Both the position numbers and the translations under genes were made by a program. The notes beneath the pieces were generated by a model. It was not told the DNA's origin. It worked only from the letters and a program-made list of their open reading frames with translations, and did not search any database. Shown in pieces: positions 45,304-56,829 of a DNA stretch of 64,000 nt (position 1 is its first letter; the number at the start of each line of letters is the position of its first letter). The DNA is from Micropterix aruncella. Its lineage: Eukaryota > Arthropoda > Insecta > Lepidoptera > Micropterigidae. The stretch covers positions 9,358,799 to 9,422,798 of the forward strand of contig OX155960.1 of assembly GCA_944548615.1 (NCBI GenBank), in the 5' to 3' direction.

Positions 45304-46894
45304 CGTTATGAAACGTCCATTTATCCCATAAGTCCAATAAAGTCCATAATATCTCTTTATTTATCATACCAGCCGGATACTACTGGAAATAGTTTAGAAA
45401 TGCGGGTTCTATCTCTGGGCTGAAAAATCGTCAGTCAGCTAGAATACACCGTTACATGTACATTTAAATTGCCACAAACCAAAATCCAGTAGCAAAGAAA
45501 CTGCCAAAAGAATATGCCAAAAGCTCTTGCCGGTGATCCTATATTATTAATATTTCCTAATTAGGCTATAGCCTGTTCTAAGGCAGATATTTAAATTGAT
45601 ATAAATATGTATATTAAAATGTGGGCCACATGCGCGAGGAAGAAGCAATCGACCAAGGTATATATTTCACAGTGTATTCCAAGAAGACAGATGATAATTT
45701 AATAAAACCCTAATCACATCAGTATTTAGGCCCTTAATATACGAATTTCGCTCTAAATACAATATGTCTAGTTCCATATTTAGGAATTTTCATTTGTTTC
45801 GGGATACTTTTAATTATCAATAAGTAAAGTCATTTTAAAAAAAACTTGAAAATAGATCCATTTTTTTAAAAATATCGCAGATATGTTTTTTCACGACCAT
45901 GTCATCATTTTTGTAATATCGCTAACTGTTATCGATATCACAGAACTCCTCATATATCGACTATATTAACGACGCTTCTTCCGAAACAAAATGGCCGCTT
46001 AATTGAAATATTCTATAAAAATATTGAATACCTATATCTTGCTTATTTATTAAAACCGAATGAAGATTATTGCAGATTCGGATTCAAAGTGGTGAATGTA
46101 GTCGCGTGACATTAAACAATCTACAATTTAGGACAGGTTCCTATAATTCAGTAATACCCTAACCTGACCGTCGGAGAAGCTGATCGATCTGAACCCATAC
46201 CTACTCATATAATATTAACAGTTGACATATTTGTAATTTTACCTTTAATTTCGGTTATGCGATGCGCTTCCGCATGTATTCCCCTTAATATCATACTCGA
46301 GTACGTCGCCAAATTGTGTGGATTCAAGCGATCTTTGCTTAGATGGCGCATAACAGCAATCCTGCCACCCGCACCACCTTGTTTTACGGGGGTAACTGCA
46401 CTTTTTCAGCGAATATGTAAATGCAATCATGGTAATGCAATTTTGTGGGAGCGTAACTTCACGCCGATCCGGGCAGTCATTTTTCAACGGAATTGATGAC
46501 ACTAGCCAGCAATATTACCTCAGTACCTACCTTCCAGAAATATCAGTGTTATGGTATACATTGGGACTTTTTTTCTTATGTTTAAAAAAAAATGATAATA
46601 TTATATTAATTAATTAAATTCACAAGTATATGTGCACAGTAAGAAACCTTTTTAGGCTACTTAATTTATTGGTCAATTTAGTTATATATTAATCTATATA
46701 TTTATTTATTTTACTTATCTATAAACTTAAATATTTTCTTTTTCTTTATTTAATATTAGTTCTTTATTTATATACACATTTATAGATTTATAATAACCTT
46801 AAAATTTATAAGAATGAATGGGCGATCGGAATGAATGAGAAAAAAAAAAAAAAAAAAAAGAAAGAAAGTGAAGTCACTATGATTAAAGTGAATT
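45304..46894. other. Unassigned stretch
   Basis: Opposed open frames at 46245-46502 have no identifiable family. Poly-A near 46842-46858. Confidence 0.4.
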
Positions 46895-47708
46895 CTTAAA
46901 TACTATCACCCCAGAACAGATATACAATCTAGTGGGGGATAAAATCCACACAAATGCAATCTTATCTGCTTCACAAAAATCAATTGTATTGTATTGGATA
47001 ATTTTATAAAATAAAAATAAAATTAAAAAAATAAAAATATCGATTTGTATATTTGCGGTCTGGATCTTAGATGTATTTTACAATATACTATTTACAATTT
47101 CATTCTAATCAAGTAGGTAGGCATAGACATTGGATGCATCATTGCGTGTAACATTCTCAGTAATGTAATTATTTTTACACAGTGACTTTGCGTCACTCCT
47201 AACTTGGCCCGATTGCGTTTCTTCGTGGAACTAAAATAGGGACTTCGTTCAACTGACGAGACAGAGCAATACGTTAGAACGTAATATGAAATGAACTGTC
47301 GTCGATTTTCCACCAAAACTACCTGTCGAACTTATAGACGCCTGAAAAGTTTGAAATCATTTAGCTGCTTTATTTTCAGTGGGTAGTTTTAATCTGTAAA
47401 AGTGACAAGCGTTCGTGTCACATTCCGCCTTGACGTACTGCTCTGTCTCATTCACACGAACTAATATTCATTTTAGTTCAAGAGAAACGCAAGCGAGCCC
47501 AATGCCTGTTCCAAACACAACACTAATTTTATATATTGTTATTTTAAATTTATTATTATTATTATTTTATAAAATTAACCATTAGCAAAAAAATCATTTT
47601 GGCAAAAACAAAGGTATACATTTTTTTTTGCGAACACGTAATACTACACTTGTGTGGATTTTATCACCCCACTAGATTTTATATCTGTTCTAGGGTGATG
47701 GTATTTAA
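46895..47708. mobile_element. Inverted-repeat element holding a second MITE
   Basis: 46895-46955 and 47647-47708 are inverted: TTAAATACTATCACCCCAGA, ATCTAGTGGGGGATAAAATCC and CACACAAATG against their complements. The interior contains a separate inverted-repeat element (47206-47500). No coding. Confidence 0.65.
47206..47500. mobile_element. MITE family B, complete copy
   Basis: Ends GGCCCGATTGCGTTTCTTCG and CGCAAGCGAGCCC-type inverted sequence, continuing inward over GAACTAAAAT, GAGACAGAGCAATACGTTAG and AAAACTACC. 295 bp, no coding; relative at 1846-2066. Confidence 0.7.
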
Positions 47709-47945
47709 GACCGATCGTTCATTAATCATTAATATATTAAAGGTAAATATATCAAAATCAAATCAAAATCAAAATGTTCTTTATTCATATAGACACAATT
47801 GAATATTATTTTTAATTTGTGTCCTTATGATGCGACCAAGCCTTACTCCCAAGCCGTTTTGTCATTTACATAATCAGATATTGTATATTAGGTATGCTTT
47901 TTTATACAATTTTGATTTGATGGTGGCTTTAAACTTATTTACAGA

Positions 47946-48663
47946 CTAGCTGACCCGTGCCCACTTCGTTGGGCGGTTAAACTTTTTACTTCTGATGAAA
48001 TTATGAGTGGGGTTTGGTTAGTACTAAATGCTATGATTTATTTCCTGACTGCCAAAAGAAGGGTTTTATTTTTACTACATATGTATGTATGTATTTGCAT
48101 GCCAATTTGACTATATTACCGTTATTTGTGAGTGTCATCTTGTGAGTGTCTTACCTCTTTAACCATTTATGCAGTAAAAGTGAAATTATATGCAGTAAAA
48201 AGGAAAAGTCTTTTGTAATTGAGACGATAAATTTACTTATTTTGATAATAATTCATAATTGTTGATAATATGACCAATAAACATGACCTAACGATTAAAA
48301 TTATTTTTTTAATTTGAAAAATTACTTTTTGTGACTTAAATATAAAAGTTAGATATATGCTGTCGCTGACTTTTTTGTAGGCATTATCAAGCTTTACAAC
48401 TTTTCTCTAGAACTTAATCATATATCTCTCATCGTTAACGAAGCGTTAGTTAGAAACGTTTTCGTTCGACCGTTTTTTCCGACTTACTTTGGAAATCCGA
48501 CTACCACGAAAAAATCTTTTCATTTTTTGGATTAATATATAGCCTATGACACTTATAAATAACGTAGCTTTCTATTGGTAAAAGAATTTTCAAAATCAGT
48601 TTAGTAGATCCAGAGATTACTTCCTACGTCACAAACTTTACCTCTTTATAATATTAGTATAGA
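47946..48663 (-). mobile_element. Non-autonomous Helitron, uninterrupted copy
   Basis: Minus strand runs from TC (48663-48662, after A) through ACTAATATTATAAAG to the hairpin GCCCAACGAAGTGGGC and CTAG (47949-47946, before T). Near-identical 3' half to 2732-4133, but its 5' part differs, as commonly seen among Helitron subfamilies. Confidence 0.8.
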
Positions 48664-48679
48664 TAGATTATTCTTTAAT

Positions 48680-49191
48680 AGTATGAGGATGTTTGTTATA
48701 GAAGCGTATACATTGTCCCAAAAAAGAATTGCTTATTTTAGCACGAGTAGCACGTACAACAAGGTTATGCTTATGTCTAGTATTATCATTATGAGTGTTG
48801 CTTTTTTTTTATCTTGTCAATATTCTTGTGGACATACAACAGATTTTCGTATTGTATATTGTGATGCAAGAATATTATCTCTTTGAATTTTTCTCTAAGG
48901 GAAACCCGAGGACCAAGTTTATATATAGCTCTTACAGCACGTTTCTGTAGTATACAGATGTTATTGAGGTCCGGACATAATGCTACGAAAGTAACTAAAA
49001 TATACTAATCCTGCTGTATTTACATCAGTCAGACGCGTTATTGTTTTAACTGCGTATGCCGCAGAGCTAAGTTTCCCTGACATTTTCTCAATTTGTGGGC
49101 CCCATTCTAATTTGGAGTCAATTGTTATCCCTATAAACATATTTGAAGCAACAAGATCATACATATATGCAACGTAGAGTTGAAGCAACAT
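48680..49191 (-). pseudogene. LINE reverse-transcriptase C-terminal fragment
   Basis: 77 codons from the start of the frame include FIGITIDSKLEWGPQIEK, SGKLSSAAYAVKTI, LTDVNTAGLVYFSYFRSIMS; then in another frame LNNICILQKRAVRAIYKLG and SLREKFKEI. This is the post-catalytic region of jockey/CR1-type LINEs. A deletion and frameshift lie near 48965. Confidence 0.75.
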
Positions 49192-49980
49192 AAATATATC
49201 AATCTATAAATAAGTGATTAATATTTAATCTATACATATGAAAATATTTGAATACATAAATAGGTAAATAAATAAATCTATAAACAAATAAAAACATACA
49301 TTAACCAATAAATTAACTAGATTATAAAGGTTGCTCATTATGCACATATAACATTGTAAATCTTATTATTTAGTATTAAATTATAAATATGTTTTAAACA
49401 TAATCAACTAAATGTATTTATTGTCAAGTATCAAGTAACAAATATGGCGTAGGTCAGGATGTGAGTCACCATTTCTTCGCACTGCCTTCTACTTTTTGTC
49501 ATGAGCCACTTGATTATATATTTCTTCAGAGTCAATCTGCTGGTTGTACTCTGCACTTTATAGCCTGCGCCAAGTAAGAGCAGAAGGAATTATACAGCAG
49601 AAGGAATCATACAGCAGAAGCAATCATACATTTATATCATATTATTAGTTATAGAAAATTAACTATCTTGACTATCGTGAATGCATAAATTAATTATTTT
49701 TTTTAATATTCGGCATAATAATCGTGAATAATTTTAAAGTAGTGTAATATTAGCAAAATAATATAATATTATAAAACAATGTATTAATAATCTAGTAACA
49801 TTAAATAAAAGAATGTTAATAAAATTTATATTTTATTATTGGTTTCTTTCAATTTTAATTTTATGTTTTTATATGAGTTTAAATAATTTACTTTTAAGTA
49901 TAATTAAGTAAATGTAGGATATAATTTCAAATATTACGCATAGTCTACGTCCGTCTATTTTTCGCTATGAGCAACTTATA
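49192..49980. other. AT-rich stretch, nothing recognised
   Basis: GCAGAAGGAATNATACA is repeated three times near 49580-49625. Nothing else supported. Confidence 0.5.
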
Positions 49981-50239
49981 ACATACTCGTATATTTTGGA
50001 ATTTATTGGCCTATATTGTCATTGATAACGAAGGGTGATTCATCGGCCGATTATTATGCATGGTATTGTGTCGCTATGTTAAGTTACGACAAGGGCACCG
50101 TAGCAACCTATTGACTACTAACTTATTGACATACTCGTATATTTTGGAATTTATTGGCCTTTATTTTCATTGCAACGAAGGGTGATTCATCGGCCGATTA
50201 TTATGCATGGTATTGGTTACGACAAGGGCACCGTAGCAA
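49981..50239. repeat. Direct duplication, ~148-bp offset
   Basis: ACATACTCGTATATTTTGGA at 49981 recurs at 50129, and both copies continue through AACGAAGGGTGATTCATCGG and ATTATGCATGGTATTG to GACAAGGGCACCGTAGCAA. The first copy carries an extra ~17 bases (GTGTCGCTATGTTAAG). Confidence 0.9.
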
Positions 50240-50744
50240 GAAGATTCACGGGTAAAATCGGCCTACCTCACTTGTCACGCATCAAAGCCGATTATTCCGA
50301 TCCCTCGGTAATTACAAAACGTTTCGTTAATTACGAATACACGCATACAGCGAAACGGGAGCGGAGGATCTTGAATGCCTGAGCAAACTTCCGCAAACAA
50401 ACTTCAGCAATTACGCCTATTGAATTACAGCTTCATCTTTGCGTAACGGCCATTATATTAGTTCCTACTATCCGTAAAATGTGTTCCCCGAAGATAGCTA
50501 GCTGACTGGCGCTGGCGTGCCTTACCGAGGTTTGCTCCTTTGTGCTTGCCGTTATTATACGTAAGTGCAGGATGCGTTGAATGAGAGGATGAACGGTAGT
50601 TATGATAACATTCGATTTTCTTTATTTAATTTCTCATAGAAGGCAGTTTCTTGTAAATAAAGATCGTTTAATGTGATATATCAAGTTTATTTTCAAAAAT
50701 GTTTTTTTAAATATTTTTAATAATATTAATATTAATTACTACAC
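50240..50744. other. Apparently single-copy block with TAATTA-type motifs
   Basis: Balanced-composition sequence with several homeodomain-like cores (GGTAATTAC, GTTAATTACG, GCAATTACGCC, TTGAATTACAG) at 50310-50425. No coding. Could be a regulatory element, but such motifs are common by chance in AT-rich DNA. Confidence 0.25.
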
Positions 50745-52290
50745 AGAACATAACGAGGTGCATGAACACAGGATGGACGAATATCCGGAACGTGAACCTG
50801 ATATACTTCTGGAGGAAGTCCGTGCATGTGGAGGTGACAAAATTACGGCGCAACATTTGAGGAACCTGGGTGAGGATGGTGTTCGTGTTATACACAATAT
50901 GTGCCAGAAGGTGTGGAGATCTGGAGAGTGGCCTGAAGATTGGACCGAATCCATCTTGGTCCCATGGCATGAAAAAGGCTCCAATCGAAAATGTGAGAAT
51001 TACCGTACGATCTCGCCTATCTCTCACGCAAGCAAGATTCTCCTCAGCATTCTTAACAAGAGGCTGGAGTGCTTCATAGACCCACAAATCTCGATTGCGC
51101 AAGCCGGTTTCGTAAGAGAACGAAGCACGCGTGAGAAAATCTTCAAAATTCGCCAACTTATAGAGAAATGCAGGGAGTTTAATATTCCAATGACTCTCTG
51201 TTTCATCGACTATGTCAAAGGCTTTGATTGCGTGGACTGGGGGAAGATGTTTAAGGTTATGCGCGATATGGGGATACCAAACCACCTTATATTCCTCATA
51301 CAGAGTCTGTACATGGAAGGCGCTTCGATTGTAAAGTTGGACGATGAGCTTTCGAATTTCTTCAAAACAGAGAGAGGCGTCAGACAAGGCTGCATCTTAT
51401 CTCCTAAACTTTTCATTTTGATCGGCGAACATATAATGAGAAAAGTCCTGGACGAATAGGAGGGTGGAATTCGCATTGGAGGTCTCAGAATCAACAACCT
51501 AAGATTCGCCGAAGACACGACCATCATAGGTGCGGATGAAAATGAGTTGCCGACCCTATTATGCAGGGTGGAGAAGGAAAGCAAGGAGTATGGACTGCAC
51601 ATGAACCGCAGCAAGACCAAACTCATGTTTGTGGACCGGGCTGGAACCATGCAACGCACCAACGAGCTGAGTGACCTTCAAGCTGTGAAAGACTTTATCT
51701 ATCTGGGCTCCATGATATGCAACGACGGAAACGGCGAAAAGGAGGTCTCACGCAGAAGCCAGATGGCAAGATCGGCCATGAGCAAGCTAGAAAGGCTGTG
51801 GAAAAATCGGGGTATTAGCAAGCGGACTAATGTCAGGCTAGTTCAAGCTCTGATTTTCTCGATCTTTCTCTATGCATCGGAGACATGGACCCTGAAGGCT
51901 CAGATACGCACCAAAATCGATGTACTGGAGATATGGTGTTGGCGTAAATGCTAGGAATCCCATGGACAGCACGCCGCACCAACAAATCTGTCCTGGAAGA
52001 ACTCGGCATCCAAGTGAGGCTCTCCACCGTATGCATGAGAAGGGTCCTGCAGTTCTTCGGTCATGTTGCCAGGAGAAACCCAGAGAATCTGGAGAAAATG
52101 CTTTCCGGGGGTCAAGTGGAGGGAAGAAGAAGCAGAGGCAGATCACCGGCCAGATGGAACGACCTCATCAAAGAAGTTACAAAAGGGTCAATACAATCTG
52201 CGACCCGCCATGCAGAAGACAGGTCGAAGTGGAGGAGCCTCGTAGGCAAACTGTTGTCTAGTGGCCACGATCCTCAGTAATGAGGGATCG
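50745..52290 (+). pseudogene. RTE-type LINE reverse transcriptase, 5'-truncated
   Basis: Reads RT motifs in order: WPEDWTESILVPWHEKGS, CENYRTISPISHASKILL, QAGFVRERSTREKIF, LCFIDYVKGFDCVDW, GVRQGCILSPKLF, FAEDTTIIGA, then FIYLGSMICNDG, SAMSKLERLWK and GCESW-like SETWTL, WCWRK and LGIPWTARRTN, FGHVARR, GRRSRGRSPARW. This is the endonuclease/RT of RTE-clade LINEs without its N-terminal endonuclease. Lesions: TAG at 51457-51459 where a Trp is usual, the catalytic FADD box changed to FAED, and a one-base loss near 51946. Runs to a stop near 52280. Confidence 0.85.
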
Positions 52291-52880
52291 ACGGAGAAGA
52301 AGACGAATTACTTTTATCATTATTTAAATAATAGTATTTATTTGTAATACTAATGAAATGTTACCAGGCGATGCTCGAGTATCCGTTTTCTCCCCCCTCC
52401 CACTCCTTCTTTTCTCTCTCCCCCACTTCCCCCCTGTTTTTGTTCGAATGCGCCAATCTCTTGAAATACCAGTCAGATTTGAAAAAATATTGTTGCATTT
52501 GATAATCCAACTCTCGAGGAAGGGTAAAGGCCATTTAACAAGGAGCAGAGCGAAAAAAAACGCTAAGCGAAAACGAAGTAATACCGCGGGCGGGCAATGC
52601 CACGCGGTGGGTCGGGGGCTGAAGGCGGACGCCCAACAAGAACCGAGCATTACCGAGTAGAGCCGAACTGTGCATGCCTGTCTATGTCGAGACTAATCTA
52701 GATCAGTTTGCGACGAAAACCAGTATATACGAATACCACTCAATAATATGACTAAAATTATTGTCGATGCCGAAGTACTTTAAATTATTTATGAAAAATC
52801 CTTTTTTTTCTAATTAAATTGTGGGCGAACCTGCGGCGCACAAGTACATAGTTTCCCTGTAAACAAATTCATCTTACAAA
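52291..52880. other. Unassigned stretch with polypyrimidine tract
   Basis: CT-rich tract 52385-52440, then a higher-complexity GC block to ~52680. Opposed open frames without domains. Confidence 0.4.
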
Positions 52881-52881
52881 A

Positions 52882-53070
52882 ATGAGCGTTGTTATCGATA
52901 CTCGGGCCTGCGATTTTTTGAGTGTGGCTCCTCGTCACAGAAAATGGCGTTATAAAGAAAGCTTCACCTGTAATGCTGCCGTGACCTGGAATAAACTCGC
53001 TAATATACAACGAGGGCTAACTCAGCTGCGACTTTCTAAAACTCGCACAAAGCTATGCTTCTTAAAGCGC
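52882..53070 (+). pseudogene. LINE C-terminal fragment
   Basis: Reads DTRACDFLSVAPRHRK, YKESFTCNAAVTWNKLANI and LTQLRLSKTRTKLCFLK, the TR..D.L..PRHRT..Y..SFT..AA..WN.LP ending of CR1/jockey-type LINE proteins. Confidence 0.7.
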
Positions 53071-53079
53071 CAACAAAAC

Positions 53080-53345
53080 GCGACAAAGCGCTCACAAATC
53101 GTTGCGCAGATATTTTTTTTTATTTCGGAAAAGTGCAGGGCCGCGGTACTGGCATATTCTCCATCTGGAGCTCGTCTCACCAACTAAACAATAATATTAA
53201 ATGGTTTTCATTTTTCCAGAGGATTTGCAACTTACTAGTCGTTCAGTATGTGGCTTACCGTACCACATTCCCGTTCGATCGTTAACGCGTCCGCGCCAGG
53301 TTAGCACATGTCTATCAAAAAGTATGCGGCCTGGATAAGGCCTAG
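53080..53345 (+). repeat. LINE 3'-UTR-like repeat, copy 2
   Basis: Follows the LINE tail and matches 33940-34235 inverted; ends AAAGTATGCGGCCTGGAT right before the palindrome. Confidence 0.6.
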
Positions 53346-53399
53346 GGGCGGAGAGGGACCACCCCTCACTCTAGTGAGGGGTGGTCCCTCTCCGCCCCT
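53344..53399. repeat. Perfect 27-bp-arm palindrome
   Basis: Arms 53344-53370 and 53373-53399 are exact inverted copies with a 2-base spacer (CT). Contains GAGGGACCACCCCTCAC, which also opens the solo LTR at 7095. Confidence 0.9.
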
Positions 53400-54581
53400 C
53401 CAATTTATTCGGTGTGAGGTGGTGGTATCAACTTACGAGTTATCTCCGTATCGAAAGGCGGTTTTGAGTGAAGCAGAAGGTATTTATTGAATCGATAGAA
53501 AGTCTGATATTGCCAGTTATAACGCTTGCCGAATAGTTTACGTTGACGTGAGTGTATAGATGCGCGACTGCGGTTACGAGGATATACGGATGAGGATTGT
53601 ATGTGTGCTCCTAGTATCTTGTACTGGGCACGGCTCGAGTCTGTGGGATTACAGACTGATGCTTCGAGACTCAGGGAGAATGAGGAAAGAAATGAGAGAG
53701 AGTGCCGAATATGCCGTCGCAAGCTTGAGGGAAGGTAATCACTCGGGAATGATAATTTGGTTGCTTTTTCGCCGGTTTATATAGGCAGTGAAATGATGCA
53801 ATCCAAAATATTCCGAGTAAAAGTATTGTTTCATCGTGCTGATAATAATAATAATAAGACTGCAGTGGCTTACCACCAGGGAGACGAGACAGGTTAGAAC
53901 TCTCTGCCTCTTATATAGGATCCTCGCGAATGGCGTGCCGCTTTATCTTGCCGATAGGTTCACCGCGCTATCGGCGCACGGCCGTCCACTGCGATCAGAG
54001 GGCAATAACCTGTTATCCATCCCTGGTCATAGCAGCGACTTTTTTTCGTACTCCTTCTCCGTGGAAGCTGCACGACTCTGGAATGCTTTACCGAATAATA
54101 TTAGAACAGCCCCCAGCATTTCCTCGTTCAATGCCAGGCTCAAGGAGCATATAATCCTAAAACCATAAACTAGCCAACCCCCCTCTTCCCCCCTCCTTTT
54201 CGCTTCCTTTCCTTCCTTCCTTTCTTTTGTTTTTCTTTGCGTCTTTATTTAATTTTAGTAATTTGTTTTCCTTTTTTTTTATATCTTTTTCTTTTTCGTT
54301 TTCTGTCTGTTTCTTTTTTTTTCTAATCACTTTAATTTTTAGTATTCTTTTGTGTAGCCAACGTAACAAATTATATTATAAACTAAAGCTATAGGTTAGC
54401 TGATAGACATTGCCGCAAGGCAATAAGCTCGCCCTTTTTATGTGAAAATAAAGAGTTTATTATTATTATTATTATTATTCATAGCTGCACGAGTCAAAAT
54501 AACAGCTGAATTGTGTCTGTGGGCTTCACTGGAAATCGATGCATTTGTTGATCGCATGTAATGGACTTAAGGTCCGTTACA
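53371..54581. mobile_element. Solo LTR, second copy, split by a LINE
   Basis: Matches 7119-7483 plus 15845-16065: GTGAGGTGGTGGTATCAACTT at 53414, TTGCCAGTTATAACGCTTGCC, ATATGCCGTCGCAAG-CTTGA, TTGGTTGCTTTTTCGCCGG, and the end GGACTTAAGGTCCGTTACA at 54581. It lacks BEL and instead holds a LINE at 53844-54477. The exact left end is unclear because of the palindrome. Confidence 0.7.
53844..54477 (+). pseudogene. 5'-truncated LINE inside the second LTR copy
   Basis: 53870-54168 encodes LTTRETRQVRTLCLLYRIL, NGVPLYLADRF, SYSFSVEAARLWNALPNNI, RTAPSISSFNARLKEHI, the C-terminal tail of a CR1/L2/jockey-like LINE. A T-rich 3' UTR leads to GAAAATAAAGAG and a (TTA)n tail. The other LTR copy runs uninterrupted (GCTGATTCACCGCTGCAC) at this site, which fixes the edges. 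Confidence 0.8.
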
Positions 54582-54584
54582 CAT

Positions 54585-54709
54585 CCTCGCCAAGTAAAGC
54601 CCTCCATTGGGTGATGCAGTTTGAATATTAACTGCCTAGGAGCGGTTGTGTGCGGCTTAATAAGGACTAGTGCGATTAAAGGCGATTATGGTGTTAGCTC
54701 TTGCCCGTG
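54585..54709 (-). pseudogene. Jockey-type LINE, 3' piece of a split copy
   Basis: Minus strand matches 33040-33115 (CACACAACCGCTCCNAGGCAGT and GGCTTTACTTGGCGAG). Together with 56118-56520 it forms one LINE, separated by 54710-56117. Confidence 0.65.
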
Positions 54710-55070
54710 CAAAGAAAGACAAATAAATCAAAATCAAATAATTTATTGTCTTAAAAACTAAAACATGGTTGTATAGACAGTTGTATTACATTTACATTTT
54801 TTCGTGATATGATTGAATTCTTCATTAAAGATCAAATTCTTCTAGGAATAATCAAAACATAAAATGTTACTCGTAAGAATAAAGAAGGTATTATTGTAGA
54901 ATTAAATCGAGTCTCCCCATTTAGTTTACCAGATAAAAACACAGGGTAAGAATTATGTAGAAAGTAAGATGTAATTTGAGAGATGTAAGATAATGGAGAA
55001 GATATGTAGAAAAGAAGATATGAAGATAGAGTTTTTACTTCACAAGTTTAGGGGTTACCTTAGGGGAGGG

Positions 55071-55113
55071 GGACGTTACACATTCTAGGGGACCCCTAGA
55101 ATGTGTAACGTCC
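55071..55113. repeat. Perfect 21-bp-arm palindrome
   Basis: GGACGTTACACATTCTAGGGG and its exact complement around a single A. Absent from LINE copy 1. Confidence 0.95.
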
Positions 55114-55532
55114 CTTCCGGGATGCAAAAGGTACGGCCGTTAACTTAATACAATACAATACAATATAATCAACTACTCCAGTAGATAGGCATTCCTACAC
55201 TTGGATGCGTCACAAAATTAAATGCTTAAAATTTAATTATTAAAAACATAACTATCATGATAGTTGTCATGGCTGTAATATTATATTCAATATTAACTAC
55301 TTAAAAATAATCAAAATATACTAACGTCATTAAATAGTAAGAGAGAATGATATTATTATATTAAAATAGAAATGAAAATTCTATGTTGAATAATCAAAGT
55401 AAAATAATTTTATTGTCAATCCAGCAATATGCTTTCGTATTTTTTAAACATAAATAAATTTATACTAAATTATATGAGAATTAGAATGTCAGCTATCCTA
55501 ATTCCGTTATGTTTAAAATTTTACAAATTTTG

Positions 55533-55868
55533 CTAATTATCAACATGGAAAATAAACTCGGAATTTTCGAACTCCCTTATACCATAAATTGGGTTTCTTA
55601 CCAAACTATTTATAATTATCTTTTTAAATTGGTCCTCTCCAAGGCTTTTCATTTTCTCTGGAATCTTATTATAGAAGGACAAATTTTGGTGTATAAAACT
55701 GTATCGCACTTTGCTAAGTCGCTGTCGGTTTATGTGGAGATTGGATTTATTCCTCGTATCGTGATGATGAAAATCACTATTCACCGGAACTTCTGCTAGG
55801 TGTCTACGAGCGTACATAATATTTTGGTAGATGTAGGAAGAAAATAGAGTCATGATTCCTGATCCCAA
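55533..55868 (-). pseudogene. LINE reverse-transcriptase C-terminus
   Basis: 111 codons: MTLFSSYIYQNIMYARRHL, FHHHDTRNKSNLHINRQRL, SKVRYSFIHQNLSFYNKIPE, KMKSLGEDQFKKIIINSL, NPIYGIREFENSEF. It is the intact-frame version of 5960-6166, ending in the normal tail of a CR1/jockey-type protein. Upstream RT domains are absent, so it is a 5'-truncated remnant rather than a gene. Confidence 0.75.
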
Positions 55869-56117
55869 TAAGTTCTATTACATTTAACATAATGAGAAAA
55901 AAAGAAGGTTATAATGAACATAATTAATTCTTTAAAATACCGATAAAAATAAGTTTTTTAATATAAAATTAATAAATGTAATATCAAAAATAACAAAAAA
56001 AAATTGGGACGATTGTTGAAAAGTAAAATAAAATGTCTTAGTGATTATATTGCCTACCTAATAATAGAAATAGTCAATATATTTTAGTCAAATTGAAAAT
56101 CGATTAAATCGATCAAT

Positions 56118-56520
56118 CGTGTCTTGGGTAGTCTTAATCTTTAGGCATTTAGAATCAACCAGGATATCACGTATTGCAGAGAAGCGATACCGATGAGCAG
56201 ATAAAGCTTTTCGACGGAAGTAGAATTGAAGCAGTCGCAGACAATTCTCGTAGCATTCACAGCAGTGTGGACCATTTTTGTGTGTGTTTATCTAATCCAC
56301 ACTGGAGCGGCATAGTCCGCTGAGGAGATGAATAGGCTGAGAGCGAAGTTCTGAGTACAGCTGTGCTCGCTTTCCATGTATTCCCAGTTAGTTTCTTGAC
56401 GATGCTATTTCTGGAACACACCTTCGGTTTCGTTTTGTGGCAATGGGCTTTGTAAGTAAGAGAACGGTCGAAAGTCACCGCCGGTATTTGAGTACTTCAC
56501 AGTCTGTAAATTATCACCCT
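56118..56520 (-). pseudogene. Jockey-type LINE, 5' piece of a split copy
   Basis: Minus strand reads TFDRSLTYKAHCHKTKPKV, SRNSIVKKLTGNTWKAS and VLRTSLSA, then in another frame sequence matching 32860-32960 (VGIASLQY-type region). Same family as 32595-33360. Frameshifted. Confidence 0.7.
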
Positions 56521-56829
56521 AAATTATTATATTCCCAATAATGTATATCCATGTATAATTAATTTCTCTAGAGTCGAGCATTACTGACATTATACAAATT
56601 GTATTTGATATTATACGTATTACGTATTGGTACGTAGATGTACAGATTGATGTGCTCAAACATTGTACCCAGACTATCATAACCATTAACGTCAAGCGCA
56701 AACCGTGCCATTGGTTTTGATTGCTGTTTATTAAAGGCATAATACACGATATGTAAACATGTACTGTATATAAAATCAGAAGTGAGCTGTTTAACTAGAA
56801 ACAATAGATATGAAATGCCTAACACTATT
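56521..56829. other. Unassigned stretch
   Basis: Overlapping minus-strand frames (56519-56921) lack any family pattern. Confidence 0.4.

Larger units (their letters stand above)
54710..56117 (-). mobile_element. LINE family L, copy 2
   Basis: ~1.4-kb insertion in the jockey-type LINE, with CGTG at both edges (54706-54709, 56118-56121). On the minus strand it contains AT-rich sequence shared with 4630-4839, the coding tail 55868-55533, the 3' UTR shared with 6300-6885, a perfect palindrome, and the segment shared with 5460-5780 with an AATAAATTATTTGATTTTG ending. Confidence 0.65.

Noticed and set aside
53836..54168. A host gene of 110 codons
   Set aside because: The sequence is a LINE protein tail with a LINE-type 3' end and an empty-site partner.
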